A DNA stretch of 64,000 nucleotides, from the NCBI RefSeq assembly GCF_900115715.1, contig NZ_FOXM01000001.1:62001-126000 (forward strand), written 5' to 3'. Position numbers and translations under genes: made by a program. This document shows, piece by piece, positions 46,844-62,980 of this stretch (the stretch's first letter is position 1; the number at the start of each line of letters is the position of its first letter). The notes under the pieces were generated by a model. It was not told where the DNA came from and searched no databases. It worked only from the letters and a program-made list of their open reading frames with translations. The DNA comes from Geopseudomonas sagittaria. GTDB taxonomy: Bacteria; Pseudomonadota; Gammaproteobacteria; Pseudomonadales; Pseudomonadaceae.

Positions 46844-48061
46844 TCAAGAACGGTATTCGGCGTTGATGCGCACGTACTCGTGGGACAGGTCGGTGGTCCA
46901 GATGGTCTCGCTGAACGCGCCGCGGCCCAGTTCGATGCGGATGCCGATCTCCTCCCGCTTCATCACCGCCGCGCCCTGCTCCTCGGTGTAGGTCGCTGCG
47001 CGACCGCCCTGGCTGGCGATGCACACGTCGCCGAGGAACACGTCGATCAGGCTGACGTCCAGGTTGGGCACGCCGGCATAGCCGACCGCGGCGAGGATGC
47101 GCCCCCAGTTGGGATCGGAGGCGAACAGCGCGGTTTTGATCAGCGGCGAGTGGGCCACGGCGTAGGCGACGTCCAGGCATTCCTGAGCATTGGCGCCGCC
47201 GTTGACCTGCACGGTGACGAATTTGGTGGCGCCCTCCCCGTCGCGGACGATGGCCTGGGCGACCTCCATGAACACCTCGAACACCGCCTGCTTGAGCTTG
47301 GCGTACAGCTCGCCGGTCTTTTCGGTGATCTCCGGCAGGGCGGCCTGGCCGGTGGCGATCAGCATGCAGCAGTCGTTGGTCGAGGTGTCGCCGTCGATGG
47401 TGATGCGGTTGAACGACTTGTTGGCCGCGTCGCGCACCAGGTCCTGCAGCACGTCGCGGGCGACCTTGGCGTCGGTGGCGATGTAGCCGAGCATGGTCGC
47501 CATGTTCGGGCGGATCATCCCGGCACCCTTGCTGATGCCGGTGACGGTGACGGTGACGCCGTCGTGCTGGAACTGGCGGCTGGCGCCCTTGGGCAGGGTG
47601 TCGGTGGTCATGATGCCTTCGGCAGCCTGCGCCCAGTTGTCGACCTTGAGGTCGGCCAGCGCGGCCTGCAGCGCGCCTTCGATCTTCTCGACCGGCAGCG
47701 GCTCGCCGATCACCCCGGTGGAGAACGGCAGCACGGCGCTCTCGGCCACCCCGGCCAGCTCGGCCAGCTTGGCGCAGGCGCGGCGGGCGCGGAGCAGGCC
47801 GTCCGGACCGGTGCCGGCGTTGGCGTTGCCGGTGTTGGTCAGCAGGTAGCGGACCTCGCCCTGCAGGCGCTCGCGGGTGATCAGCACCGGCGCGGCGCAG
47901 AAGGCGTTGGTGGTGGTCACGCCGGCGATGGTCGAGCCCTCGGCGCAGCGCATCACCACCACGTCCTTGCGCCCGGGGCGCTTGATGCCGGCCGAGGCGA
48001 TGCCGAGTTCGAAACCGGCAACCGGGTGCAGGGTGGGCAGGGGACCAAGACCGACAGCCAT
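46844..48061 (-). CDS. argJ: Glutamate N-acetyltransferase / ornithine acetyltransferase
   Basis: Bifunctional enzyme of cyclic arginine synthesis: transfers acetyl from N-acetylornithine to glutamate. The 405-residue precursor self-cleaves before Thr189 in [11 protein letters not shown]. Other traits: [47 protein letters not shown]. Downstream of secA with a weak terminator in between; the Nudix-ThiE gene follows after 97 bp. The C-terminal end ([10 protein letters not shown]) is as in the family. Confidence 0.95.
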   Translation of the reverse strand: MAVGLGPLPTLHPVAGFELGIASAGIKRPGRKDVVVMRCAEGSTIAGVTTTNAFCAAPVLITRERLQGEVRYLLTNTGNANAGTGPDGLLRARRACAKLAELAGVAESAVLPFSTGVIGEPLPVEKIEGALQAALADLKVDNWAQAAEGIMTTDTLPKGASRQFQHDGVTVTVTGISKGAGMIRPNMATMLGYIATDAKVARDVLQDLVRDAANKSFNRITIDGDTSTNDCCMLIATGQAALPEITEKTGELYAKLKQAVFEVFMEVAQAIVRDGEGATKFVTVQVNGGANAQECLDVAYAVAHSPLIKTALFASDPNWGRILAAVGYAGVPNLDVSLIDVFLGDVCIASQGGRAATYTEEQGAAVMKREEIGIRIELGRGAFSETIWTTDLSHEYVRINAEYRS

Positions 48062-48116
48062 GGGGAAGCTCCTTGAAGTGCGCGCTGCGCGAAAAATGAT
48101 GGGATCACGATGGAAA

Positions 48117-48147
48117 ACGCCGCGAGCGGCAGGGCCGGTCGCGGCGT
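48117..48147 (-). terminator. Terminator after secA
   Basis: Arms ACGCCGCGA (48117-48125) and TCGCGGCGT (48139-48147) around a 13-nt loop; on the minus strand the stem ends GCGGCGT followed by TTTCC, 19 bp after the secA stop and just upstream of argJ. Confidence 0.6.
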
Positions 48148-48165
48148 GATCAAGCTACCCGCCGA

Positions 48166-50910
<2,745 letters not shown>

Positions 50911-51025
50911 ATCGGGAGGGTCTTCCATCTGTGGAAATGGAGGGCACTCCCGGGGAGTGCCCAGTGCCGGCGGCGCGGCAGCGAAGCAGGCATTCTACCC
51001 GGAAATGCCGACGAGAAAAGACGCC

Positions 51026-51952
51026 TCATTCACCACTGCTGGCACGGGCGATATAGCTGGCCGGATTGACCTGGCGACCGTTCTTCTTGACCTCGAAATG
51101 CACATGCGGACCGGTCGAGCGCCCGCTGCTGCCGACCAGGGCGATGGTCTGGCCGCGCTGCACCAGCTCGCCGACCTGCACCAGGTTGCGCTGGTTGTGC
51201 GCATAGAGGGTCGAGTAGCCGTCGGCATGGCCGACCTCGACGGTCCAGCCGTAGCCGGACTTGCGACCGGCCCAAGTCACCACTCCGGCGGCCACCGCGA
51301 CGATCTCGGTGCCGCGCCGGGCGGCGAAGTCCACGCCCTTGTGGGCGCGGGCCCGGCCGTGAAACGGGTCGCTGCGCAGACCGTAGGCCGAGGACTGGTA
51401 GCCGCTGAGCACCGGCCGCCCGGCGACCTGGCTGGCGTCCTCGCGCTGGCGTGCTGCCAGCACCCGCTCCATCGCCTCCAGCTGCTGCTCGCGACCGTCG
51501 ATTCGCGCCGCCAGCGCATCGAGACTGCCGAGCACTTCGCTGCCGCGGTACGGCTCGCTGTCCAGCCCTTCGTCCGGACCGCCCTGCCCGACCGGCTGGG
51601 AGAAGTCGAATTCGCCGCCATCCAGATCGGCCAGCTCGCTCAGCCGCTCACCCAGGGCATCGATGCGGATCATCCGCGCCTGCAGCTCGGCCAGATGCAC
51701 GCCCAAGGCGTCCAGCTCGCGCTGGGCAGCGGCGCGCGCCTCGGCCAGTTCCTGCGGCAGGATACCGCTCGTCTCGCTGACCGCCTCGCCGGGAACCACC
51801 GGCAAGGGGTCGGGTCTTATCCACGAGCCCAGCACCACCCCGGCTGCCAGGCTGCAACCGAGCAGCAGGGTGGCCAGCAGCAGTCCGTGGCGAGGCGCCA
51901 GCGTCAGCGAACGCGCCGCGCCATGGCGACGACTCATGAAGATGATATGCAT
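51026..51952 (-). CDS. M23 family metallopeptidase
   Basis: The 308-residue protein has an N-terminal membrane helix (about 20-41), a coiled-coil segment with LAEARAAAQRELDALGVHLAELQARM, and a C-terminal LytM/M23 domain: SAYGLRSDPFHGRARAHKGVDFAARRGTEI (H and D zinc ligands), HADGYSTLYAHNQ and GRSTGPHVHFEV (the HxH). Likely cleaves peptidoglycan cross-links or regulates hydrolases. An ATG at 51937 is an alternative start. Divergent from dciA with 76 bp between. Confidence 0.85.
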   Translation of the reverse strand: MHIIFMSRRHGAARSLTLAPRHGLLLATLLLGCSLAAGVVLGSWIRPDPLPVVPGEAVSETSGILPQELAEARAAAQRELDALGVHLAELQARMIRIDALGERLSELADLDGGEFDFSQPVGQGGPDEGLDSEPYRGSEVLGSLDALAARIDGREQQLEAMERVLAARQREDASQVAGRPVLSGYQSSAYGLRSDPFHGRARAHKGVDFAARRGTEIVAVAAGVVTWAGRKSGYGWTVEVGHADGYSTLYAHNQRNLVQVGELVQRGQTIALVGSSGRSTGPHVHFEVKKNGRQVNPASYIARASSGE

Positions 51953-52028
51953 GGCGCATCCCGTATAGAAGTTTCGGTGCAGCCGTTTTGCTAAGATGGC
52001 CGCTCGGTTTTTCTCCAGGCGTCCTGCC

Positions 52029-52484
52029 ATGTCTTTTCGTCCCCTGCCGGCCCGAGCTCCCGCGACACTGCTGCGCGAGACGAAAACGCTCAAGAACCTG
52101 CTCGGCGAAGCGCAGCGTCTCGGCCACCTGCAGCAACTGCTGGAAAGCCAGCTGCAGCCGGCCGCTCGCCCACACTGTCGGGTCGCAGCATGGCGCGATG
52201 ACTGCCTGCTGCTGATCGTCACCGACGGCCAGTGGGCCACCCACCTGCGCTACCAGCAGAAACGCCTGCTGCGCCAACTGCGCAACCTCAAGGAATTCGC
52301 GAACTTAGCGAAGATTCTGTTCAAGATTCAACCAACAGCCGCCGAAAGGCATGCCACCGGTCGAAATCCGACGCTTTCCGCCAGCGCCGCCGACACCCTG
52401 CGCGCCGCCGCCAGCGGCATCGACGATCCGCAGTTGCGCGCCGCCCTGGAGCGTCTGGCCAGCCACACCCGACCGCCTGACTGA
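52029..52484 (+). CDS. dciA: DciA-family helicase operator (DUF721)
   Basis: The 151-residue protein matches DUF721/DciA: LKNLLGEAQRLGHLQQLLESQLQP, VAAWRDDCLLLIVTDGQWATHLRYQQKRLLRQLR, followed by a low-complexity C-terminal tail rich in Ala, Ser and Arg. DciA is the ancestral bacterial loader/operator of the replicative helicase DnaB, used in species without DnaC. Its tail is disordered in the family. Start ATG 52029 is the one that begins the domain; ATG 51996 is upstream. Convergent with lpxC. Confidence 0.88.
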   Translation: MSFRPLPARAPATLLRETKTLKNLLGEAQRLGHLQQLLESQLQPAARPHCRVAAWRDDCLLLIVTDGQWATHLRYQQKRLLRQLRNLKEFANLAKILFKIQPTAAERHATGRNPTLSASAADTLRAAASGIDDPQLRAALERLASHTRPPD

Positions 52485-52505
52485 AGCGCGCAAAAAACGC
52501 GGACG

Positions 52506-52532
52506 AAAAAAAAGGCCACCCTAGGGGTGGCC
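52506..52532 (-). terminator. Terminator of the dcw-lpxC transcript
   Basis: An 8-bp stem, GGCCACCC with GGGTGGCC, has a 3-nt TAG loop. On the minus strand it is followed by T8, 25 bp after the lpxC stop. Strong. Confidence 0.93.
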
Positions 52533-52556
52533 TCAAGAGAAAGGGAGAGTCTTGCT

Positions 52557-53504
<948 letters not shown>

Positions 53505-53505
53505 T

Positions 53506-53544
53506 CAGTAATGGCGGGAATGATATCAGAGCCCGCCTTTACTG
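53506..53544 (-). promoter_or_regulatory. Long inverted repeat between ftsZ and lpxC
   Basis: Arms 53506-53518 (CAGTAATGGCGGG) and 53532-53544 (CCCGCCTTTACTG) pair at 12 of 13 positions around a 13-nt loop containing the palindrome TGATATCA (53521-53528). No T-run follows, so it is not a classical terminator. It lies 38-76 nt upstream of lpxC, overlapping the likely lpxC promoter region. Confidence 0.55.
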
Positions 53545-53579
53545 AATACCAATCACACCAATACTCCTGATATAGAAAC

Positions 53580-54746
53580 TCAATCGGCCTGGCGACGCAG
53601 GAAGGCCGGAATATCCAGATAGTCGAGATCTTCCTGGGTGCTGGGCTTGACCGCCGGGGCCGCGCTACCGCCACCCTGACTGCTGCGCATCACGGTCGGA
53701 CGCTCGAGGTCGCGGTAGTTCACCGAAGCGCCCTGCTGCACCGGAGTGGCTGCCGGCGCGTTGTCGACCACCTTGGTCGGCTTCTCCATGCGTGCGCCGA
53801 GACCGGTGGCGACCACGGTGACGTGCAGCTCGTCGCGCATTTCCGGATCGATGACCGCACCGATCTTGACGGTCGCGTGCTCGGAGGTGAACTGCTCGAT
53901 GATGCTGCCGACTTCGGTGTACTCGCCCAGCGACAGGTCGAGGCCGGCGGTGATGTTGACCAGGATGCCGCGGGCGCCCTGCAGGTTGATGTCTTCCAGC
54001 AGCGGGTTGCGGATCGCCGCCTCAGCGGCTTCACGGGCGCGGTTCGGGCCGCTGGCGTGGCCGGTCCCCATCATCGCCATGCCCATCTCGCTCATCACGG
54101 TGCGCACGTCGGCGAAGTCGACGTTCATCAGGCCGGGGCGCTGCATGATGTCGGAGATGCCGCGCACGGCGCCGGCCAGCACGTCGTCGGCCTTGGCGAA
54201 GGCGGACAGCAGGCTGGCGTCCTTGCCGAGGATGGTCAGCAGCTTCTCGTTGGGAATGGTGATCAGCGAGTCGACATGCTCGGACAGGGCGCGGATGCCC
54301 TCGTCGGCGATCTGCATGCGCCGACGGCCCTCGAAGGGGAACGGGCGGGTAACCACGGCGACGGTGAGGATGCCCATCTCCTTGGCCACCTCGGCGATGA
54401 TCGGCGCCGCACCGGTACCGGTGCCGCCGCCCATGCCGGTGGTGATGAACACCATGTTGGCGCCCTGCAGGACCTCGGCGATGCGCTCGCGGTCCTCCAG
54501 CGCGGCCTGGCGACCGACGTCGGGATTGGTGCCGGCACCGAGCCCCTTGGTCACGTTCATGCCCAGCTGCAGGATGGTCTTGGCGTCGACCTTCTTCAGT
54601 GCCTGGGCATCGGTGTTGGCACAGATGAAATCGATGTCGTCGATGTTGCTGCGCAGCATGTGGTTGACCGCGTTGCCGCCACCACCGCCTACACCGATGA
54701 CCTTGATTACCGCATTCGATTCAACGTTATCGACTAATTCGAACAT
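53580..54746 (-). CDS. ftsZ: Cell division protein FtsZ
   Basis: The 388-residue tubulin homologue has IKVIGVGGGGGNAVNHM at the N-terminus, the GTP-binding signature GMGGGTGTGAAP (104-115), DFADVRTVMSEMG, and the conserved C-terminal tail DYLDIPAFLRRQAD that binds FtsA and ZipA. Forms the Z ring. The start at 54746 has a strong purine-rich ribosome site (GGAGAGGGAAA). The upstream ATG at 54791 is unlikely. Last division gene before lpxC. Confidence 0.97.
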   Translation of the reverse strand: MFELVDNVESNAVIKVIGVGGGGGNAVNHMLRSNIDDIDFICANTDAQALKKVDAKTILQLGMNVTKGLGAGTNPDVGRQAALEDRERIAEVLQGANMVFITTGMGGGTGTGAAPIIAEVAKEMGILTVAVVTRPFPFEGRRRMQIADEGIRALSEHVDSLITIPNEKLLTILGKDASLLSAFAKADDVLAGAVRGISDIMQRPGLMNVDFADVRTVMSEMGMAMMGTGHASGPNRAREAAEAAIRNPLLEDINLQGARGILVNITAGLDLSLGEYTEVGSIIEQFTSEHATVKIGAVIDPEMRDELHVTVVATGLGARMEKPTKVVDNAPAATPVQQGASVNYRDLERPTVMRSSQGGGSAAPAVKPSTQEDLDYLDIPAFLRRQAD

Positions 54747-54805
54747 TTTCCCTCTCCTTTCCCTTTTTTCTTGTCCAACCGACCTGACCATGCGGTGGCC
54801 GACTG

Positions 54806-56050
54806 TCAGAAATTGCCTTGCACCCAGCGCTTGATGCGCTCGAATACCGGCGGTTTGCTCTCTTCGCTGCTGCTGCCACCGCCGGAATGGCTCGGCGAGC
54901 CCTGCTTGCGCAGGCCGTACAACAGCAGACCGACCCCTGTCGCATAGGCAGGGTTGCGCACGACATCCTCCAGGCCCCTGACACCTTGCGGCAGGCCCAG
55001 ACGTACCGGCATGTGAAAGATTTCCTCGGCCAGCTCGACGGCACCTTCCATCTTCGCGGTGCCACCGGTGATCACGATCCCGGCCGGGAGCAGGTCCTCG
55101 TAGCCACTGCGGCGCAGTTCGCCCTGTACCAGCGAGAACAGCTCCTCGTAGCGCGGCTCGACCACTTCGGCCAGCGCCTGGCGGGACAGTTCGCGAGGCG
55201 GACGATCGCCGACGCTCGGCACCTTGATGGTCTGCCCGGCGCCGGCCAGTTTGGCCAGGGCGCAGGCATAGCGAATTTTGATCTCCTCAGCATACTGAGT
55301 CGGTGTACGCAGGGCCATGGCGATATCGTTGGTAACCTGGTCGCCAGCGATCGGAATTACCGCAGTGTGACGGATCGCACCCTCGGTGAAGATGGCGATA
55401 TCGGTGGTACCACCGCCGATGTCCACCAGGCACACGCCCAGCTCCTTCTCGTCGTCGGTCAGCACCGAGTCGGACGAGGCCAGCTGCTCGAGGATGATGT
55501 CGTCCACCTCCAGCCCGCAGCGGCGCACGCACTTCTCGATGTTCTGCGCCGCATTCACCGCACAGGTGACCACGTGCACCTTGGCTTCCAGACGCACGCC
55601 CGACATCCCCAGCGGCTCGCGCACGCCTTCCTGGTTGTCGATCACGTAGTCCTGGGCCAGGGTGTGCAGCACCCGCTGGTCGGCCGGGATCGCCACCGCC
55701 TGAGCGGCGTCCAGGACCCGCTCGATGTCGGCGCGGTTCACCTCGCGCTCGCGAATGGCGACGATGCCGTGCGAGTTCAGGCTGCGGATATGGCTGCCCG
55801 CCACGCCGACGAATGCCGAGTGGATCCGGCAGCCGGCCATCTGCTGCGCCTCGTCGATGGCATGCTGGATGGCCTGTACGGTGGACTCGATGTTGACCAC
55901 CACGCCCTTCTTCAGGCCCCGCGAGGGATGGGTGCCGATGCCGACGATTTCCAGCTGGCCATCGGCCGCCACCTCGCCGACCAGCGCCACCACCTTGGAG
56001 GTGCCGATATCCAGGCCGACGACCATTTTGCCGCTTTGCGCGCTTGCCAT
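54806..56050 (-). CDS. ftsA: Cell division protein FtsA
   Basis: The 414-residue actin-like protein has MVVGLDIGTSKVVALVGEV, the SHU-domain region, CLVDIGGGTTDIAIF phosphate motif, VITGGTAKMEG and the C-terminal amphipathic helix FERIKRWVQGNF that binds the membrane. It tethers FtsZ. Separated from ftsQ by 21 bp and from ftsZ by 59 bp, all in one orientation. Confidence 0.96.
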   Translation of the reverse strand: MASAQSGKMVVGLDIGTSKVVALVGEVAADGQLEIVGIGTHPSRGLKKGVVVNIESTVQAIQHAIDEAQQMAGCRIHSAFVGVAGSHIRSLNSHGIVAIREREVNRADIERVLDAAQAVAIPADQRVLHTLAQDYVIDNQEGVREPLGMSGVRLEAKVHVVTCAVNAAQNIEKCVRRCGLEVDDIILEQLASSDSVLTDDEKELGVCLVDIGGGTTDIAIFTEGAIRHTAVIPIAGDQVTNDIAMALRTPTQYAEEIKIRYACALAKLAGAGQTIKVPSVGDRPPRELSRQALAEVVEPRYEELFSLVQGELRRSGYEDLLPAGIVITGGTAKMEGAVELAEEIFHMPVRLGLPQGVRGLEDVVRNPAYATGVGLLLYGLRKQGSPSHSGGGSSSEESKPPVFERIKRWVQGNF

Positions 56051-56071
56051 GATCCCAGTTCTCTCCTCAAG

Positions 56072-56932
56072 TCACTGCAGGGCCCCGGTGTTCGCACCGG
56101 GAACCGGCGCCGCCGGCATCTCGCGCCACGCCACGGCCAGGCCGTTGGGGTAGCGCAGGTCGACGCGCGCGATGTTCGTATTGTGTTCTTTCAGGGTCTT
56201 CTCATAGACGCTGACGAAACGGCGCATCTTTTCCACCACATGATCACGCCCGAGCAGCAGCTCGATGCCCTGGCCGGTGGTGAGGAACCAGCTGCCGCGC
56301 TCGCGCAGCTCCAGACTGGCTACCGTGAAGTCCAGCGGCCGCAGCAGCTGGCTGAGCATCTGGTACTGCTGCATGATCTGCTGCTGGGCGCGTTGCGGCC
56401 CCCACAGCTTGGGCAACTGCTCGTAGCCGCCCAGTTCGCCCGGGGCGAAGGCCACGCCCTGGTTGTTGAGCAGCGCCTCGTCGCCCCAGCGCGCCACCGG
56501 CAACTGCTCCTCCAGGCGGATCAACAGCTGATCGGGCCATACCCGGCGTACCTCGGCCTCGGCGATCCAGGGCATCTGTTCCAGTTCGCTGCGCATGCTC
56601 GCCAGGTCGACGCTGAAGAAACGGGCGTCGGTGAACGGCGCGACCTTGGCCGCCACCGCCTCGCGACTGACATAGTGCAGGTCGCCCTGCACGCTGACCC
56701 GCGCGATCGGCTGGTCGGCGTAGGGCAACAGACGCTCGCTCAGCTCATAGCCAGCAAAACCCAGGCCAAGCAGCGACAGCGGCCAGGCGAGATGCCTGAG
56801 ACCACTCAGCGACAGGCGTGGCAGACGCAGGCGCAGAGGTTCGCGCACCACCATGCGGCTGGCCCCGCGAGGGGCCGGCTTGCGCAGCGGGCCTACCGGG
56901 CCCGGACGCTGGTGACGCAGCAGCGCGATCAT
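56072..56932 (-). CDS. ftsQ: Cell division protein FtsQ
   Basis: The 286-residue bitopic protein has a basic cytoplasmic N-terminus (about 1-42), a membrane helix (about 46-66), a POTRA domain ([25 protein letters not shown]) and the beta domain ([28 protein letters not shown]). FtsQ recruits FtsLB and other divisome proteins. Only 3 bp separate it from the upstream ddlB stop. Confidence 0.93.
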   Translation of the reverse strand: MIALLRHQRPGPVGPLRKPAPRGASRMVVREPLRLRLPRLSLSGLRHLAWPLSLLGLGFAGYELSERLLPYADQPIARVSVQGDLHYVSREAVAAKVAPFTDARFFSVDLASMRSELEQMPWIAEAEVRRVWPDQLLIRLEEQLPVARWGDEALLNNQGVAFAPGELGGYEQLPKLWGPQRAQQQIMQQYQMLSQLLRPLDFTVASLELRERGSWFLTTGQGIELLLGRDHVVEKMRRFVSVYEKTLKEHNTNIARVDLRYPNGLAVAWREMPAAPVPGANTGALQ

Positions 56933-56935
56933 GGA

Positions 56936-59338
<2,403 letters not shown>

Positions 59339-59346
<8 letters not shown>

Positions 59347-60409
59347 GGGCCACCTCCAGGCAGATGTCCACCACCACGCGGGTGGCATCGGGCTTGGCCA
59401 GGCGGCGGGCGACGGTGCCCATGGCCACGAGTTTTTCACTGTGCATCAGGACCTCGGTCAGCTGCGCGGCCAACCCGGCCGCGTCAGTGGCATGTTGCGG
59501 CAAAAGCACGGCGGCGCCGGCCTTGGCCAGATATTCGGCATTGCGGGTCTGGTGGTCGTCGATCGCGTGGGGCAGCGGCACCAGCAGCGACGGCAGGCCG
59601 GCGGCGGCCAGTTCGCTGACCGTCAGCGCGCCGGCGCGGCAGATCACCAGGTCGGCCCAGGCGTAGGCGCGGGCCATGTCGCGGATGAACGGCACCACCT
59701 CGGCGTCGACACCGGCCTCGGCGTAGCGCGCCCGGGTCAACTCGGCGTGCTGCTTGCCGGCCTGGTGATAGACCTGCGGACGCAGCGTCTCGCCGACCTG
59801 GGCCAGCGCCGCCGGCAGCAGCTTGTTCAGCGGCTCGGCGCCGAGGCTACCGCCGAGCACCAGCAGGCGCGCCGGACGTCCGGCGCGGTCCTGCCGCGGC
59901 GTCTCGAGGAACAGCTCCTCGCGCACCGGATTGCCGGTGGTACGCCGCCTGGCGCTGGCGGCGAAGGTCTCCGGAAAGGCCTCGCAGACCCGGCTGGCGA
60001 ACGGCGCCAGGCTGCGGTTGGCGGTACCGGCCACGGCATTCTGCTCGTGGATGATCAGCGGCACGCCGGCCAGCCGGGCGGCGATGCCGCCGGGGCCGGT
60101 GACGAAGCCGCCCATGCCCAGCACGCACACCGGCTGCAGCTCGCGCAGCACCCGGCGCGCCTGCCACAGCGCCTTGACGATCTGCAGCGGCGCCTTGAGC
60201 AGGGACAGCGCTCCCTTGCCACGCAGGCCGCTGATCTCGATACGGTGCAGCGGCAGCCCGGCCTGCGGCACCAGCTCGTTCTCGATGCCGCGCGGCGTGC
60301 CCAGCCAGTGCACGGCGTAGCCGCGCGCCTGGAACTCGCGGGCGCAGGCCAGCGCGGGGAACACGTGGCCACCGGTGCCGCCGGCCATGATCAGGACATT
60401 ACCGGGCAT
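59339..60409 (-). CDS. murG: Lipid II synthase glycosyltransferase MurG
   Basis: Transfers GlcNAc from UDP-GlcNAc to lipid I. The 356-residue GT-B enzyme has [58 protein letters not shown], and [38 protein letters not shown]. Membrane associated at the inner face. Start at 60409, overlapping ftsW by 11 bp. Confidence 0.96.
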
Positions 60410-61613
60410 GGCGCGGCTCCTCCTCGGCAAAATCCTCTTCGGTAAATTCCATCTCGGCATTTCCCAGCTGGTTGCGCCGTTCCCAGTCGATGCGCAGCAG
60501 CAGGGCCAGGCTGATGCAGCAGACCACCAGCGAACTGCCGCCGTAACTGAGGAACGGCAAGGTCAGACCCTTGGTCGGCAGCAGGCCGACGTTCACGCCG
60601 ATGTTGATCAGGAACTGGCCGATCCACAGGATCGCCAGGCCGTAGGCCACATAGGCGGAGAAGTACTGCTGGTCCCTCTCGGCGCACAGACCGAGGTACA
60701 GGGCACGCAGGGTCACCAGCACGAACAGCGCCACGGTGAGCAGCGCACCGACCATGCCCAGCTCCTCGGCGAGCACGGCGAAGACGAAGTCGGTGTGCGC
60801 CTCGGGCAGGTAGAACTGCTTCTGCACGCTGTTGCCCAGGCCCACGCCCAGCCACTCGCCGCGGCCGAAGGCGATCAACGCCTGGCTGAGCTGATAGCCG
60901 GCGCCGAACTGATCGGCCCAGGGATCGATGAAGTTGGTCAGGCGCTTGAGGCGATAGGCCTGGCTGGTCATCACCACCACGCCGATCACCACCACGCCGG
61001 CCACCATCGGCAGGAAGCGCCACAGGCTGACGCCGCCGAGGAACAGCATGGTGATGCCGGCGCCGACCAGCACCACGGTGGCGCCGAAGTCCGGCTCGGA
61101 GAGCAGCAGGCCGGCCATCAGGCCGAGCACGATCAGCGGCATGAACAGGCCTTTCCAGCTGCTCCTGACATCCGCCTGGCGACGCACCAGATAGCCCGCC
61201 AGATAGATCACGGTGAACAGCTTGGCCAGCTCGGAAGGCTGGATGTTGGCGATGCCGAAGCCGATCCAGCGCCGCGCACCATTGACCTCGCGACCGATGC
61301 CCGGCACCAGCACCAGCACCAGCAGCACCAGCGCCGCGACCAGCAGCTTGCCGCTGTTCTTCTGCCAGGTGGACACCGGCACCAGCAGCACCAGCGCCGC
61401 GGCGCCGAAGCCGATGACCAGGTAGATCAGGTGGCGGATCATGTAGTACTGCGAATTGCCCGACTGCGCCGCCGCCACCTCGGAAGAGGCGGAAGAGACC
61501 ATCACGAAGCCGAGACCGAGCAGCGCCAGACACCCCGCCAGCAGCGGAAAGTCCAGGTCGACGCCGCGGCGACTCAGCAGCGGCGACGGGCTCAGGCGCA
61601 GCAGGGCGCGCAT
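60399..61613 (-). CDS. ftsW: Peptidoglycan glycosyltransferase FtsW (SEDS family)
   Basis: The 404-residue protein has about ten membrane helices and SEDS-family motifs: LGLGFVMVSSASSEVA, NGARRWIGFG, FIDPWADQFGAGYQLSQALIAFGRGEWLGVGLGNSVQK, LPEAHTDFVFAVLAEELG. It polymerises septal peptidoglycan with FtsI. It lies between murD and murG in the usual dcw order. A short cytoplasmic acidic tail (FTEEDFAEEE) ends it. Confidence 0.94.
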   Translation of the reverse strand: MRALLRLSPSPLLSRRGVDLDFPLLAGCLALLGLGFVMVSSASSEVAAAQSGNSQYYMIRHLIYLVIGFGAAALVLLVPVSTWQKNSGKLLVAALVLLVLVLVPGIGREVNGARRWIGFGIANIQPSELAKLFTVIYLAGYLVRRQADVRSSWKGLFMPLIVLGLMAGLLLSEPDFGATVVLVGAGITMLFLGGVSLWRFLPMVAGVVVIGVVVMTSQAYRLKRLTNFIDPWADQFGAGYQLSQALIAFGRGEWLGVGLGNSVQKQFYLPEAHTDFVFAVLAEELGMVGALLTVALFVLVTLRALYLGLCAERDQQYFSAYVAYGLAILWIGQFLINIGVNVGLLPTKGLTLPFLSYGGSSLVVCCISLALLLRIDWERRNQLGNAEMEFTEEDFAEEEPRHAR

Positions 61614-62974
61614 CAGGGCAGCTCCTTCACGGCCTGGGCGAACAGGCGGCCGCGCTCTTCGAAATTCTTGAACATGTCGAGGCTCGCGCAGGCCGGCGAC
61701 AGCAGCACGGCATCGCCCGCCTCGGCCAGCCCGGCGCAGCGCTGCACGGCCTCGTCAAGGGTCGCCACGCGCAGCAGCGGCACCACCGCCTCGCCATCCT
61801 CGCCCCTGAGCGCTTCGGCAAGCAGCTCGGCATCACGCCCGAGCAGCACCACCGCGCGGCAGTACTTCGCCACGCTGGCGCGCAGGGGGGTGAAGTCGGC
61901 GCCCTTGCCGTCACCACCGGCGATCAGCAGCAGCTTGCCGGCGATCTCCGCGCCCAGACCGTCGATCGCCGCCAGGGCGGCACCGACGTTGGTCGCCTTG
62001 GAGTCGTCGTAGTAGGTCACCCCGGCGCGCTCGCCCACCCACTGGCAGCGGTGGGCCAGCCCGGTGAAGCCGCGCAGGGTATCCAGCATCGGCGCCAGCG
62101 GCAGGCCGACGGCATGACCGAGGGCCAGCGCCGCCAGGGCGTTGGCCTGGTTGTGGGCGCCACGGATCTTCAGCTCGCCTACCGGCATCAGCCTGGAGAA
62201 CTGGAAGGCGAGAAACTTCTCGCCGCCCTCCTCGAGGATGCCGAAGGACTTGAAGTCCGGCTTGTCCAGGCCAAAGCTCCAGCACGGCACCTGGTCGGCG
62301 ATCAGCGGCCGCGACAGCGGATCCTGGCGATTGATCACCACCTGGCGGGCACCGCGGAACACCCGGTGCTTGGCCAGATGGTAGGTCTGCAGGCCGCTGT
62401 AGCGGTCCATGTGGTCATCGCTGACATTCAGGCAGGTGGCCACCTCGGCATTCAGCCGCTCGGTGCTTTCCAGCTGGAAGCTGGACAACTCGAGCACGTA
62501 CAGCTCGACGTCATCGGCGAGCAGATCCAGCGCCGGCGTGCCGAGGTTGCCGCCCACCGCCACCTTCTTGCCGGCCGCCGCGGCCATTTCGCCGACCAGG
62601 GTGGTCACGGTGCTCTTGGCGTTGGAGCCGGTGATGGCGACGATCGGCGCCTGGGCATGGCGCACGAACAGGTCGATATCGCCGGACAGCTTCACGCCGC
62701 GGGCCGCCGCTTCCTGCAGCGCCGCGGTGGCCAGCGGCAGACCGGGACTGACGTACAGCTCGCTAGCGCGGCAGAGGAAGTCGACGTCCAGCGCGCCGCA
62801 GCGCACTTCCACCTGCGGATACTCGGCCTGCAGGGTGGACAGTTCCGGCGGGCTGGGGCGGGTGTCGACCACCGCGAAGGGCACGCCCTGGCGGGCGAGG
62901 AAGCGCACCAGCGACATGCCGCTCTTGCCGAGACCGACGACGATGCGGAACTGGTCGGAAGCAATCAGTGTCAT
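61613..62974 (-). CDS. murD: UDP-N-acetylmuramoylalanine--D-glutamate ligase
   Basis: Adds D-Glu to UDP-MurNAc-L-Ala. The 453-residue protein has VVGLGKSGMSLVRFLA, the ATP motif IVAITGSNAKSTVTTLVGEMA, LELSSFQLESTERLN, NVSDDHMDRY and YYDDSKATNVGAALAA. Its stop overlaps the ftsW start by 1 bp and mraY lies 6 bp upstream. Fully consistent with the dcw operon. Confidence 0.95.
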   Translation of the reverse strand: MTLIASDQFRIVVGLGKSGMSLVRFLARQGVPFAVVDTRPSPPELSTLQAEYPQVEVRCGALDVDFLCRASELYVSPGLPLATAALQEAAARGVKLSGDIDLFVRHAQAPIVAITGSNAKSTVTTLVGEMAAAAGKKVAVGGNLGTPALDLLADDVELYVLELSSFQLESTERLNAEVATCLNVSDDHMDRYSGLQTYHLAKHRVFRGARQVVINRQDPLSRPLIADQVPCWSFGLDKPDFKSFGILEEGGEKFLAFQFSRLMPVGELKIRGAHNQANALAALALGHAVGLPLAPMLDTLRGFTGLAHRCQWVGERAGVTYYDDSKATNVGAALAAIDGLGAEIAGKLLLIAGGDGKGADFTPLRASVAKYCRAVVLLGRDAELLAEALRGEDGEAVVPLLRVATLDEAVQRCAGLAEAGDAVLLSPACASLDMFKNFEERGRLFAQAVKELP

Positions 62975-62980
62975 CTGCGA

